Origin: NAT127 sp034717695
Lineage (GTDB): Bacteria > Pseudomonadota > Gammaproteobacteria > Pseudomonadales > Porticoccaceae
Reading direction: 5' to 3'
Length of the DNA: 64,000 nucleotides
NCBI GenBank assembly: GCA_034717695.1
Contig: JAYELS010000005.1
Span: 124,001 to 188,000, forward strand
Under the pieces are notes generated by a model. The model saw only the letters and a list, made by a program, of their open reading frames with translations. It had not been told where the DNA came from and searched no databases. A program made the translations under genes and the position numbers. Shown piece by piece: positions 33,826-41,940 of the stretch. The stretch's first letter is position 1; each line of letters begins with the position of its first letter.

Positions 33826-35948
33826 CAGCCGATCTCGCGGCGGAAGGGGGGCAGGGAGTCGAGCAGCTGGCGGCCGTAGAACTTGGTCACCAGGCGGCGA
33901 TCGAGGATGGTCACCCGCCCCCGGTCCTGCTCGGTGCGCAGCAAGCGCCCGCAGGCCTGGATCAGGCGCAGGCTGGTGTCCGGCAGGGTCATGGCCTTGA
34001 AGGCATTGAGCCCCCGGGATTCGAGCCACTCCGCCTGGGCCGCCTGGAGGGGGTTGTCGGGCACCGCGAAGGGCAGCTTGGCGATCACCACATGGCGGCA
34101 GTAGTCCCCGGGCAGGTCGAGCCCCTCGGCGAAGCTGGCCAAGCCGAAGATCACGCTGCCGCGCCCGCCGTCCACCGCCTCCCGGTGGCGGCGGATGATC
34201 TCGCCATGGCTGAACGCCCCCTGCACCAGCAGGCGCTCCCGCAATGCCCCCTCCATCGCCTCCGCCACCGCCTCCATCTGACGGCGGGAGGAGAACAGCA
34301 CCAGGGTGCCCTCGGCGGGGTCGATCAGATCGCCGAGGCGGTTGATCAGCGCCTCGGTGTGGGCGCTGGCCTCGCCGCCGTCGGCGCCGATGTCGGGAAT
34401 CGCCAGCACCCCGGCGGCGGCAAAATCGAAGGCGCCGGGCACCGCCAGGGTGACGGCGTGGCGGGGCAGCCCGGTGGTGGCGGCGAAGCGCTCGAAGGTG
34501 CCGAGGGCCCGCAGGGTGGCGGACGCCGCCACGGCGCCGAAGCAGCGGTTCCACAGGGCGGTGCGCAACAGCTCGGCGGCGGAGATGGGGGAGACCGCCA
34601 CCAGCACGTCCTGGCCATTGTCGTCGGGGGCGAGCCAGCGGGCCCGGGGCGCCTGCCCCGGCTCGTCCGCCTCGGCCATCTGGCGCCACAGGTCGGTGAC
34701 CGCCTCGACCCGGCCGAGCCAGTTGCCGGCGGCCTGGAACAGTTGCTCCAGATCCACCCGGGGCAGGGGGTGATGGGGGTTGTCGAGGGCCTTTTCCAGC
34801 TCCTCGGCGAGGGCCGAGAGGCGGCTGTCGAGGGCGGTGAAAACCGCGGCGAGGCGCCGCGCCCGGTCGCGGTTGAGCTCCCCCACGTCGCCGCCGGGAA
34901 AGCGGTAGTGATCCGCCCCCGGAGCGAGCAGTTCGTCCAGCTGGGCGCGCCACAGGGGCGCGGACTGGCGCAGCTCCCGGAGGGCATCGTCCACGGCGTG
35001 GCTGGCGAGGTCCAGTAGATGGCCGGTGGCCGGGTCCCCGGTGGCGCCCTTGCGGGCGATGGCGAGGCCCTTGTGGACCTGTTCGAGCCACTGGATGCTG
35101 CCCTGCAGATGCGCCGTCGCACCGAAATGACGCAGGGTGATGTCGGCGAGGCGGTGGGCCTCGTCGAACACGTAGATCGTGTCCCCCGGCGCCGGCAGGA
35201 TCACCCCGCCGCCGAGGGCGAGGTCGGCCATCACCAGATCATGGTTGGCGATGATGCAGTCGGCGTCCTCCAGGGTGGCGCGGGCCTGGAAGAAACTGCA
35301 CTGGTTGATCTTGCGACAGCGGTGCCCGGCGCACTGGCGGCGGTCCACGGTGAGGGCGCGCCAGCTGGCGTCGGGGATGGCATCGGGCCAGCTGTCCCTG
35401 TCCCCATCCCAGTCACCGGCGTCGAGGGCCGCGCCCAGGTCCTTGATCAGGGCAAGGGTGTGGCGATCCGGGTTGAAGCCGATCTCGTCCTCGAACAGGA
35501 ACATCCCGGCGTCCCGGGCGCCGGCGGCGTCGAGGCATTGCTCCAGCTTGATGTTGCACAGGTAGCGGCCGCGCCCCTTGGCGAGGGCGAAGCGGTAGTG
35601 CCAGCCGGTGGCGGCCAGCAATTCGGGGATGTCCTTGTCCACCAGCTGGGATTGCAGCGACACGGTGCCGGTGGCCACCACCACCGTCTTGCCGAGGGCC
35701 CGGGCAATGGGCAGGGTGGCGAGCAGGTAGGCGAGGGTCTTGCCGGTGCCGGTGCCCGCCTCCACCACGCAGATGGGGGCATCCCCCTGGCGCTCGCCCT
35801 CGCCGTCCACCTCGACCTTGCCGAGGGTGGCGGCGATGGTGCCGATCATCTGGCGCTGGCCGAGGCGGGCCTGGAGGTTGCGGTGGGCGAGAAAGGCCCG
35901 GTACCCGGCCTGGATCTCGGCCTTGAGGGCCTCGCTGAGGGCCGCCAC
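33825..35948 (-). CDS. dinG: ATP-dependent DNA helicase DinG
   Basis: The 707-residue SF2 helicase has Walker A GTGTGKT near residue 70 and the DEAH box (VFDEAHRL). The cysteine set for the 4Fe-4S cluster typical of XPD/DinG is present (CNIKLEQC ... CAGHRCRKINQC). It unwinds R-loops, D-loops and G-quadruplexes. The GTG start at 35948 lies three bases after the acyltransferase stop; this codon fits E. coli DinG, which begins MALTAALKAQI. The gene ends in overlap with yqcC. The operon order acyltransferase-dinG-yqcC is clear. Confidence 0.93.
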   Translation of the reverse strand: MAALSEALKAEIQAGYRAFLAHRNLQARLGQRQMIGTIAATLGKVEVDGEGERQGDAPICVVEAGTGTGKTLAYLLATLPIARALGKTVVVATGTVSLQSQLVDKDIPELLAATGWHYRFALAKGRGRYLCNIKLEQCLDAAGARDAGMFLFEDEIGFNPDRHTLALIKDLGAALDAGDWDGDRDSWPDAIPDASWRALTVDRRQCAGHRCRKINQCSFFQARATLEDADCIIANHDLVMADLALGGGVILPAPGDTIYVFDEAHRLADITLRHFGATAHLQGSIQWLEQVHKGLAIARKGATGDPATGHLLDLASHAVDDALRELRQSAPLWRAQLDELLAPGADHYRFPGGDVGELNRDRARRLAAVFTALDSRLSALAEELEKALDNPHHPLPRVDLEQLFQAAGNWLGRVEAVTDLWRQMAEADEPGQAPRARWLAPDDNGQDVLVAVSPISAAELLRTALWNRCFGAVAASATLRALGTFERFAATTGLPRHAVTLAVPGAFDFAAAGVLAIPDIGADGGEASAHTEALINRLGDLIDPAEGTLVLFSSRRQMEAVAEAMEGALRERLLVQGAFSHGEIIRRHREAVDGGRGSVIFGLASFAEGLDLPGDYCRHVVIAKLPFAVPDNPLQAAQAEWLESRGLNAFKAMTLPDTSLRLIQACGRLLRTEQDRGRVTILDRRLVTKFYGRQLLDSLPPFRREIG

Positions 35949-35951
35949 CGG

Positions 35952-37160
35952 CTAGGGCCCTTCCGGCGCGGGGTGAAGCGGGCCGGGGTCGAGGGGGTCG
36001 AGATCGAGTTCCAGCAGGCTCTGCACCGGGTTGGCGTACATGGCGAGGAAGATTTGCGCCACCCCCTCGCTCTCCCCGGCGATGCGCGCCAGCAGCGCAG
36101 CTTCCATCGCCCCCCAGTCGCAGTCGATGGCACCGGCCCAGGCGGCGACCCGGGGGTGATCGCCGTGGAGCCTGTGCCAGGCGATAAGGTTGGTGGGTTG
36201 CAGGCGGTAGCGGCCGACGATCTGGCGATCGAGCCAGGCGGCCACCTCATCGTCGTCGGCGAGGGGCGCCGCCAGGGGTTCGCCAAAGGCGACATGCACC
36301 GCCCCCTTGTCCCCGACAATGCCCTTGTAGATGCTGGCCAGATCCTCGTGGGGCCTTTTCTGGTAGCTGCCGGTGGTCTCCCGCTCATGGAGTTCCCGGG
36401 CCTTGTCCAGGTCGCAGGGGTCGAAGCAGTAGGCGATGGATACCGGCACCAGGTTGAGGGCGGCGATGGCCTCGCCAAAGGGCTGGGCGCGGTCGCGGCC
36501 GAGGGCGAGCATCTTGACGAGGGCGGTCTCGGTGCGGTCGACGCCGTTCTTGGCGCGACCTTCCCGCTGGGCGATCCACACGCAGGCGCGGTCCACCAGG
36601 ATGCTGTGGCGGATGTAGCGGGACAGGGTGGTGAGGGCAGCGAGCTTCTCCCGGCGGCCGGTGGCGGAGCGCTTGACGATGAAGCTCTTGTTGATGCGCA
36701 TCAGGTCGCTGGCAAAGGGCTTGCTCAGCAGGTTGTCGCCGATGGCGATGCGCACCGTGTCCATGCCCCGCTGGTGGCGGGCGAGGTTGACGAATGCCGG
36801 GTCCATGGCGATGTCCCGGTGGTTGCTGATGAAAAGGTACGCTCCCCGGGGATCGAGCTGTTCCAGGCCGGACACGGTAAAGCGGGTGTTGCCGCGGGCC
36901 AGCAGCGCCTCGAGCTGGTGGCCGATCAGCAGCTGGAACTCCCGCACCGTGCGGATGGCGCCGAACTCGCGGCGCAGGCGGCGGCGCACCAGGGGGCGCA
37001 GCGCCCAGCCCAGGTAGCGGGCGGCGCGGGGGTACATCATCGACAGGATGGTGTCGGCCATCTCCCGGTCGGCCATGAGGCGCGCCATCACCGCCGCCAC
37101 CTCGCCGTCGTGGTAGGGGCGAATATCGTCGAATTGCCCGGTAATTTCGCTGTCTTGCAT
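35952..37160 (-). CDS. PlsC/PlsB-like glycerol-3-phosphate acyltransferase
   Basis: The 402-residue protein starts at the ATG at 37160 (MQDSEITGQFDDIRPY). The acyltransferase block I reads SNHRDIAMDPAFV, in which His and Asp are separated by five residues rather than the usual four. HRD is typical of a divergent subfamily annotated as 1-acyl-glycerol-3-phosphate acyltransferase. Later blocks include RSATGRREKL and CVWIAQREGRAKNG. It probably transfers acyl groups to a phosphoglycerol substrate at the membrane. It is immediately upstream of dinG. Confidence 0.8.
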   Translation of the reverse strand: MQDSEITGQFDDIRPYHDGEVAAVMARLMADREMADTILSMMYPRAARYLGWALRPLVRRRLRREFGAIRTVREFQLLIGHQLEALLARGNTRFTVSGLEQLDPRGAYLFISNHRDIAMDPAFVNLARHQRGMDTVRIAIGDNLLSKPFASDLMRINKSFIVKRSATGRREKLAALTTLSRYIRHSILVDRACVWIAQREGRAKNGVDRTETALVKMLALGRDRAQPFGEAIAALNLVPVSIAYCFDPCDLDKARELHERETTGSYQKRPHEDLASIYKGIVGDKGAVHVAFGEPLAAPLADDDEVAAWLDRQIVGRYRLQPTNLIAWHRLHGDHPRVAAWAGAIDCDWGAMEAALLARIAGESEGVAQIFLAMYANPVQSLLELDLDPLDPGPLHPAPEGP

Positions 37161-37197
37161 CGTTATGATTATCCTGTGGCGCGTCGCCCGCGGCGAT

Positions 37198-38211
37198 TCA
37201 GCGGCTGCGGGGGTTGAACCAGCGTACATCCCGGGCGTATTGATCCACAAGCCGATCCACGTCGAGGATCAGGGCGAAGAGGGCCATGCGCACGATCAGG
37301 CCGTTGTCGGTCTGGCGGAAGATGGCGAGGTTGGGATTGCTGTCGAGGTCGGCGTCGAGTTCGTTGGCCTCGGCGCGGGAATCCCGGGGCAGCGGGTGCA
37401 TGATCACCGTATTGGGTTCGCAGTGGCGGGTGTAGATGGCCTGGTTGAGGCGGAAGCGACCGCGGTACAGGTCCGCCTGGCTGCGGTCCTGGAAGCGCTC
37501 CTCCTGGATGCGGGTGGAGTAGACGATGTCGACGCTGGAGATGCTCTCCTCGAGGTTCTCGGTGACCACCACCTCGTGGCCCGCCTCCCGCAGGGCCTCG
37601 ACGTACTCCGCCGGCATCGCCAGCTCCGCCGGGGACACCAGCACCACCCGCACATTGCGGTAGAGGGTCAACAGCTTGCTCAGGGAGTGCACGGTGCGGC
37701 CGTACTTGAGGTCGCCGATCATGGCGATGCGCAGCCCATCGATGGGCCGGCCCCGGGCCTGGAGCTCCCGCTCGATGGTGTAGAGATCGAGCAGAGCCTG
37801 GCTCGGGTGCTCGTTGCTGCCGTCGCCGCCGTTGATCACCGGCACCCGGCTCGCCGAGGCGAACTCCGCCACCGACCCGGCCTGGGGATGGCGCATGCAG
37901 ATGACATCGCTGTACCCCGACAGCACCCGGGCGGTGTCCCGCAGGGATTCGCCCTTCACCAGGGATGAGCTCTCCGCCCCCACGGACTCCCGCACCTCCC
38001 CGCCGAGGAGGTTGAAGGCACTGCCGAAGCTGATGCGGGTGCGGGTGCTGGCCTCGAAGAACATGTTGCCGAGAATGGCCCCTTCTAGCACCCGGGTGAC
38101 CCGGCGGCGCTGGGCGTAGGGCTCCATGCGGTCGGCGGTGCGGAACAGTTTTTCGATGTCGCCGCGCTCGAACTGGGCGATGGAAAGAATGTGTGCGCCG
38201 GCGAATTCCAC
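37198..38211 (-). CDS. pyrB: Aspartate carbamoyltransferase, catalytic subunit
   Basis: The 337-residue protein contains the carbamoyl-phosphate site FFEASTRTR, KGESL, MRHPQ, NGGDGSNEHPSQALLDL, GDLKYGRTVHSL and HPLPR. It catalyses the committed step of pyrimidine synthesis. Sequence style is E. coli-like, but no regulatory pyrI follows, and the pyrR/pyrC-like partner typical of Pseudomonas is not present. It starts at GTG 38211. It lies 37 bp upstream of the acyltransferase gene in the same direction. Confidence 0.93.
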   Translation of the reverse strand: MEFAGAHILSIAQFERGDIEKLFRTADRMEPYAQRRRVTRVLEGAILGNMFFEASTRTRISFGSAFNLLGGEVRESVGAESSSLVKGESLRDTARVLSGYSDVICMRHPQAGSVAEFASASRVPVINGGDGSNEHPSQALLDLYTIERELQARGRPIDGLRIAMIGDLKYGRTVHSLSKLLTLYRNVRVVLVSPAELAMPAEYVEALREAGHEVVVTENLEESISSVDIVYSTRIQEERFQDRSQADLYRGRFRLNQAIYTRHCEPNTVIMHPLPRDSRAEANELDADLDSNPNLAIFRQTDNGLIVRMALFALILDVDRLVDQYARDVRWFNPRSR

Positions 38212-38249
38212 GGTGACGACCTGCCCTGTTTCGCAAAAGTGCGCGGATT

Positions 38250-39167
38250 TTACCGGCTTTGCCTGGGCTCCACTAGGGCTTCATCGTCCCCGGCGGGCGC
38301 CGCCCGGGCGAGCGCCGCCGGAATGTTTTCCCGCCGCCAGCGGCCCACCGCCAGGGCCAGCAGCGCCTCGGGATCGCCCTCCCCCGCCGGGGTATCGATG
38401 CCGAGCCAGGCGAGGGCGCGGCGCAGGTTGGCGGCGGGGGGGTGGCGGTCGAGGCTGGGGGCGAGGTTCTGCTTGCTGAGCTTCTGGCCACCGCGATTGA
38501 TGGCCACCGGGATATGGCCGTAGACGGGTGCCGGGCTGCCGAGGAGGCCAAACAGCAGGATCTGCCGCCCGGTGGAATCCAGGAGGTCGCTGCCGCGGAT
38601 CACCTGGGTCACCCCCTGGAAGGCGTCGTCCGCCGTCACCGCCAACTGGTAGGCGGGCAGGCCGTCGCGGCGGCGGATGATGAAATCCCCCTGTTCGCGG
38701 TTGAGGTCCTGGGCCTGGCGGCCCTGGAACAGGTCGTCGAAGCGGATCACCGAGCCCGGCGGCACCCCGAGGCGCACCGCGCAGCGCGCGGGATCGAGAT
38801 CCGTCCGCCCCCGGCAGTGGCCGTCGTACACCCCGCCGAGCCCCTGCAGGCGCTGGCGACTGCAAGCGCAGGGGTAGGCCGCGCCCCGGGCGAGAAGGTC
38901 TGCGACGATGGCGTCGTAGGCGGCAAAGCGGCTGCTCTGGTAGAGCACCTCCCCGTCCCAGGCGAGGCCGTGGCGCTCCAGTTGGCGGAGGATCAGCGCC
39001 GCGGCGCCGGGCACTTCCCGGGGCGGGTCGATGTCCTCCATGCGCACCAGCCAGCGGCCACCCTGGGCGCGGGCGTCGAGGTGGCTGGCGAGGGCGGCCA
39101 CCAGGGATCCGAAGTGCAGGGGCCCGGTGGGTGAGGGCGCGAAGCGGCCGGTGGGGATGGCAGCCAT
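38250..39167 (-). CDS. gluQ: Glutamyl-queuosine tRNA(Asp) synthetase
   Basis: The 305-residue GluRS paralogue lacks the anticodon-binding domain. It has the HIGH-equivalent FAPSPTGPLHFGSL at the N-terminus, four Cys/His-type zinc positions around CACSRQRL and HCRGRTD, and KLSKQN as the KMSKS equivalent. It charges queuosine in tRNA(Asp) with glutamate. It lies next to dksA, as in most gammaproteobacteria. Confidence 0.94.
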   Translation of the reverse strand: MAAIPTGRFAPSPTGPLHFGSLVAALASHLDARAQGGRWLVRMEDIDPPREVPGAAALILRQLERHGLAWDGEVLYQSSRFAAYDAIVADLLARGAAYPCACSRQRLQGLGGVYDGHCRGRTDLDPARCAVRLGVPPGSVIRFDDLFQGRQAQDLNREQGDFIIRRRDGLPAYQLAVTADDAFQGVTQVIRGSDLLDSTGRQILLFGLLGSPAPVYGHIPVAINRGGQKLSKQNLAPSLDRHPPAANLRRALAWLGIDTPAGEGDPEALLALAVGRWRRENIPAALARAAPAGDDEALVEPRQSR

Positions 39168-39206
39168 GGGCGGGCGCGGGATGCGGGGGCGGCTCGCCCC
39201 CGGGGA

Positions 39207-39662
39207 TCAGCCGCCGGAGATCTGGCGTTCCTTGATCTCGTCGAGGGTCTTGCAGTCGACACAGAGGTTGGCGGTGGGACGGGCCTCGAGGCGGCGGATG
39301 CCGATTTCGATGCCGCACTGGTCGCAGTAGCCGTAGTCGTCGTTCTCGATGCGCTCGATGGTGCTGTCGATCTTCTTGATCAGCTTGCGCTCCCGGTCGC
39401 GGGTGCGCAGTTCGAGGCTGAATTCCTCTTCCTGGGTGGCGCGGTCGGCGGGGTCGGGGAAGTTGGCCGCCTCGTCCTTCATGTGGGACACGGTGCGGTC
39501 CACTTCCTCCATCAACTCCTGCTTCCAGGCGTAGAGCAGCTTCTTGAAGTGCTCCCGCTGCTTGTCGTTCATGTACTCCTCGCCCTTCTTTTCCTGATAG
39601 GGCGCGAAACCGTGGAGGGATATGGAAGTGGAACTGGGTTTGGCCGCGGCTTTCTTTGCCAT
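39207..39662 (-). CDS. dksA: RNA polymerase-binding transcription factor DksA
   Basis: The 151-residue protein has the coiled-coil with acidic tip (LYAWKQELMEEVDRTVSHM, then DPADRATQEEEFSLELRTRDRE) and the four-cysteine zinc finger (CDQCG ... CVDCK). It destabilises open complexes with ppGpp, for example at rRNA and tRNA promoters. The ATG at 39662 follows GAGG. A strong promoter lies 40 bp upstream. Confidence 0.96.
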   Translation of the reverse strand: MAKKAAAKPSSTSISLHGFAPYQEKKGEEYMNDKQREHFKKLLYAWKQELMEEVDRTVSHMKDEAANFPDPADRATQEEEFSLELRTRDRERKLIKKIDSTIERIENDDYGYCDQCGIEIGIRRLEARPTANLCVDCKTLDEIKERQISGG

Positions 39663-39701
39663 GAACACTGCCTCGCTGGTGCGTTGCGACTGAAACCGGC
39701 G

Positions 39702-39730
39702 TTTATAGAGTGATGGCGGGGTTTTTTCAA
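39702..39730 (-). promoter_or_regulatory. Sigma-70 promoter for dksA
   Basis: On the minus strand, TTGAAA, a 17-bp spacer and TATAAA are near consensus. The -10 lies 40 bp before the dksA start. Confidence 0.7.
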
Positions 39731-39798
39731 GCACATTTTCGCTATATCCCCGGGCGCCCCGGGGCTACAATCCCCCGCGCTTCCAGAATAGGCCAGCC

Positions 39799-40986
39799 AT
39801 GCCCAACCCGCCCAGACGCCCATTTGCCCGCCGCATCAGCCAGTTGACCCCGTTCAAGGTGATGGAAGTGCTGGACGCCGTCACCGCCCGCCAGGCCGCC
39901 GGGGAGGACATCATCCGCATGGAGGTGGGGGAGCCGGTATTCGACCTGCCGCCCCGGATGCTCGACGCCGCCCGCGACGCCCTCGAGCGGGGAGATGCCC
40001 GGGGCTACACCCCGAGCATGGGCCTCCCCGCCCTGCGGGCGGCCGTGGCGGGGTTCTACCGCCAGCGCCACGGCATCGACCTGGACCCGGCGCGGGTGGT
40101 GATCACCACCGGCAGCAGCGCCGCCCTCGGCATGCTCTGCGACCTGTTGCTCGATCCCGGCGACAGCCTGCTGCTGACGGACCCGGGCTACCCCTGCAAC
40201 GCCAACTTCGTGCTGCGCTGCGACGCCACCCCGCTGCGCATTCCGGTGCGGCCCGAGCACCACTACCAGCCGCGCCCGGAGGATGTGGCCGCCCACTGGC
40301 GGGACACAACCGCGGGCCTGCTGGTGGCCTCCCCCGGCAACCCCACCGGCGACCGGGTGGACCCTGGCACCCTCGCCGCCCTCCACCGGGCGGTGAGCGC
40401 CCGCGGCGGCGCGCTGATCGTCGACGAGATCTATCACGGCCTGAGCTACGATGGAAACGGCGACACCTCGGCCCTGGAGATCGCCGACGATGTCTACGTG
40501 ATCAACAGCTTTTCCAAGTACTTCGCCATGCCCGGCTGGCGTCTGGGGTGGATGGTGGTGCCCGAGGCCGCCCTCGAACCGGTGCGCCTGATGACCCAGA
40601 ATTTCCACATCGCCCCGCCCACCATCGCCCAGCACACCGCCCTTGCCGCCTTCCACCCGGACAGCATCGCCATCTTCGAGGCCCGGCGCGCGGCACTTCA
40701 GGAACGACGGGACTATCTGGTGAACGCGCTCCGGGACCTGGGTTTTGGCATCCCCCGCCCGCCGCCGGGTGCTTTTTACATTTATTGCAACATCGCCGCC
40801 TTCAGCGACGACGGCGAGACCTTCTGCCGGGACATGCTCGCCCGCGCCGGCGTGGCAATCACCCCGGGCACGGATTTCGGCGCCTTCCGCGCCCGGGAGC
40901 ATGTGCGTTTTTCCTACACCGCCGAACCCCTGCCCCGCCTGCGGGAGGCGGTGGCGCGCCTCGCCCGGGTGCTCCATGCGGCTTGA
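39799..40986 (+). CDS. PLP-dependent class I/II aminotransferase
   Basis: The 395-residue fold-type I enzyme has the PLP lysine in NSFSKYFAMPGWRLGW, the Asp of VDEIYHGL, the SPGNPTG loop and a C-terminal RFSY arginine. It resembles aspartate/valine-pyruvate-type aminotransferases, but the substrate is not fixed. The same kind of gene neighbours dksA in Pseudomonas. It overlaps sfsA by 11 bp. Confidence 0.9.
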   Translation: MPNPPRRPFARRISQLTPFKVMEVLDAVTARQAAGEDIIRMEVGEPVFDLPPRMLDAARDALERGDARGYTPSMGLPALRAAVAGFYRQRHGIDLDPARVVITTGSSAALGMLCDLLLDPGDSLLLTDPGYPCNANFVLRCDATPLRIPVRPEHHYQPRPEDVAAHWRDTTAGLLVASPGNPTGDRVDPGTLAALHRAVSARGGALIVDEIYHGLSYDGNGDTSALEIADDVYVINSFSKYFAMPGWRLGWMVVPEAALEPVRLMTQNFHIAPPTIAQHTALAAFHPDSIAIFEARRAALQERRDYLVNALRDLGFGIPRPPPGAFYIYCNIAAFSDDGETFCRDMLARAGVAITPGTDFGAFRAREHVRFSYTAEPLPRLREAVARLARVLHAA

Positions 40987-41686
40987 TCCACCCCTCGAAG
41001 AGGGCATCCTGCTCGCCCGCTACAAGCGCTTTCTCGCCGATGTGCGTCTCCCCGGCGGCGAGGTCATCACCGTCCACTGCCCCAACACCGGGTCGATGAA
41101 GCGCTGCGTGGTGCCCGGCAGCCCCTGCTGGTTTTCCCGCGCCGACAACCCCAAGCGCAAGCTGCCCGGCACCCTGGAGATCACCACCACCGAGTCCGGC
41201 CACCTCGCCGGGGTAAACACCGCCCGCCCCAACCCGCTGGCCCGTGAGGCCATCGTCAACGGCATTATCGGGGAGCTTGGGGGCTACACCCAGATTCGCG
41301 GCGAGGTGCGCTATGGGGACGAGAACAGCCGCATCGACTTCCTGCTGTCGGCGCCGGGCCGGCCCGACTGCTACCTGGAGGTGAAGAACGTCACCCTGGA
41401 GGTGGGGGACGGCCTCATCACCTTCCCCGATGCCGTCACCACCCGGGGCGCCAAGCACCTGCGGGAACTGACGGCGATGGTGGCCGCGGGGCACCGGGCG
41501 GTGCTGCTCTTTTGCCTGCAGCACAGCGGGGCGGCACGGGCCGGCCCCGCCGACGACATCGATCCCGCCTATGGCCGCGCCCTACGGGAAGCCATGGCCG
41601 CCGGGGTAGAGGTGCTGGCCTACGGCTGCCGCCTCGGCGCCGACGAAATCGCCATTGACCGGCGCCTGCCGTTCGACGCCGGCTAA
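40976..41686 (+). CDS. sfsA: SfsA, sugar fermentation stimulation protein / nuclease
   Basis: The 236-residue protein starts at the ATG at 40976 inside the aminotransferase gene. It shows the SfsA pattern: RYKRFLADVRL, HCPNTGSMKRC, RIDFLLS, LEVKNVTL and FPDAVTTRGAKHLREL. The DxE..K residues form a PD-(D/E)xK-like nuclease site in the family. It was first linked to maltose gene control; it binds DNA and may cut RNA/DNA. The upstream frame to 40745 is an artefact. Confidence 0.93.
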   Translation: MRLDPPLEEGILLARYKRFLADVRLPGGEVITVHCPNTGSMKRCVVPGSPCWFSRADNPKRKLPGTLEITTTESGHLAGVNTARPNPLAREAIVNGIIGELGGYTQIRGEVRYGDENSRIDFLLSAPGRPDCYLEVKNVTLEVGDGLITFPDAVTTRGAKHLRELTAMVAAGHRAVLLFCLQHSGAARAGPADDIDPAYGRALREAMAAGVEVLAYGCRLGADEIAIDRRLPFDAG

Positions 41687-41763
41687 GCCCACCTCGCCCC
41701 ACCGCTGCCCGAGGCAGGGACGAGCCCGTTTACCTGCCCCCGGAGGACGATTACCATCCCCCC

Positions 41764-41940
41764 ATGCTGAATCACCGACTCGCCGCGCTGCTGGTGTTCC
41801 TCGCCTGCGTGATCTCGCCCCTCACCATCCACTGGATCACCACCCCGGGGGCCAGCTGGCTGCGCCCCTATCTGGCCTGGCTGATGGTGATCATCGCCAG
41901 CTGGCTGTGGCAGCGGCGCCGGGTCAAGTATGAGCGTTGA
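41764..41940 (+). CDS. cbrX: CbrX, small two-helix membrane protein upstream of cbrA
   Basis: The 58-residue protein begins MLNHRLAALLVFLACVIS and ends WQRRRVKYER. It is mostly two hydrophobic helices separated by HWITTPGASWL. It overlaps the cbrA start by 11 bp, as the Pseudomonas cbrX-cbrA pair does, where cbrX translation is needed for cbrA translation. The Shine-Dalgarno GGAGGA lies about 17 nt before the ATG, with seven C residues just before it, an unusually long spacing. The assignment rests on position, size and topology. Confidence 0.78.
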   Translation: MLNHRLAALLVFLACVISPLTIHWITTPGASWLRPYLAWLMVIIASWLWQRRRVKYER

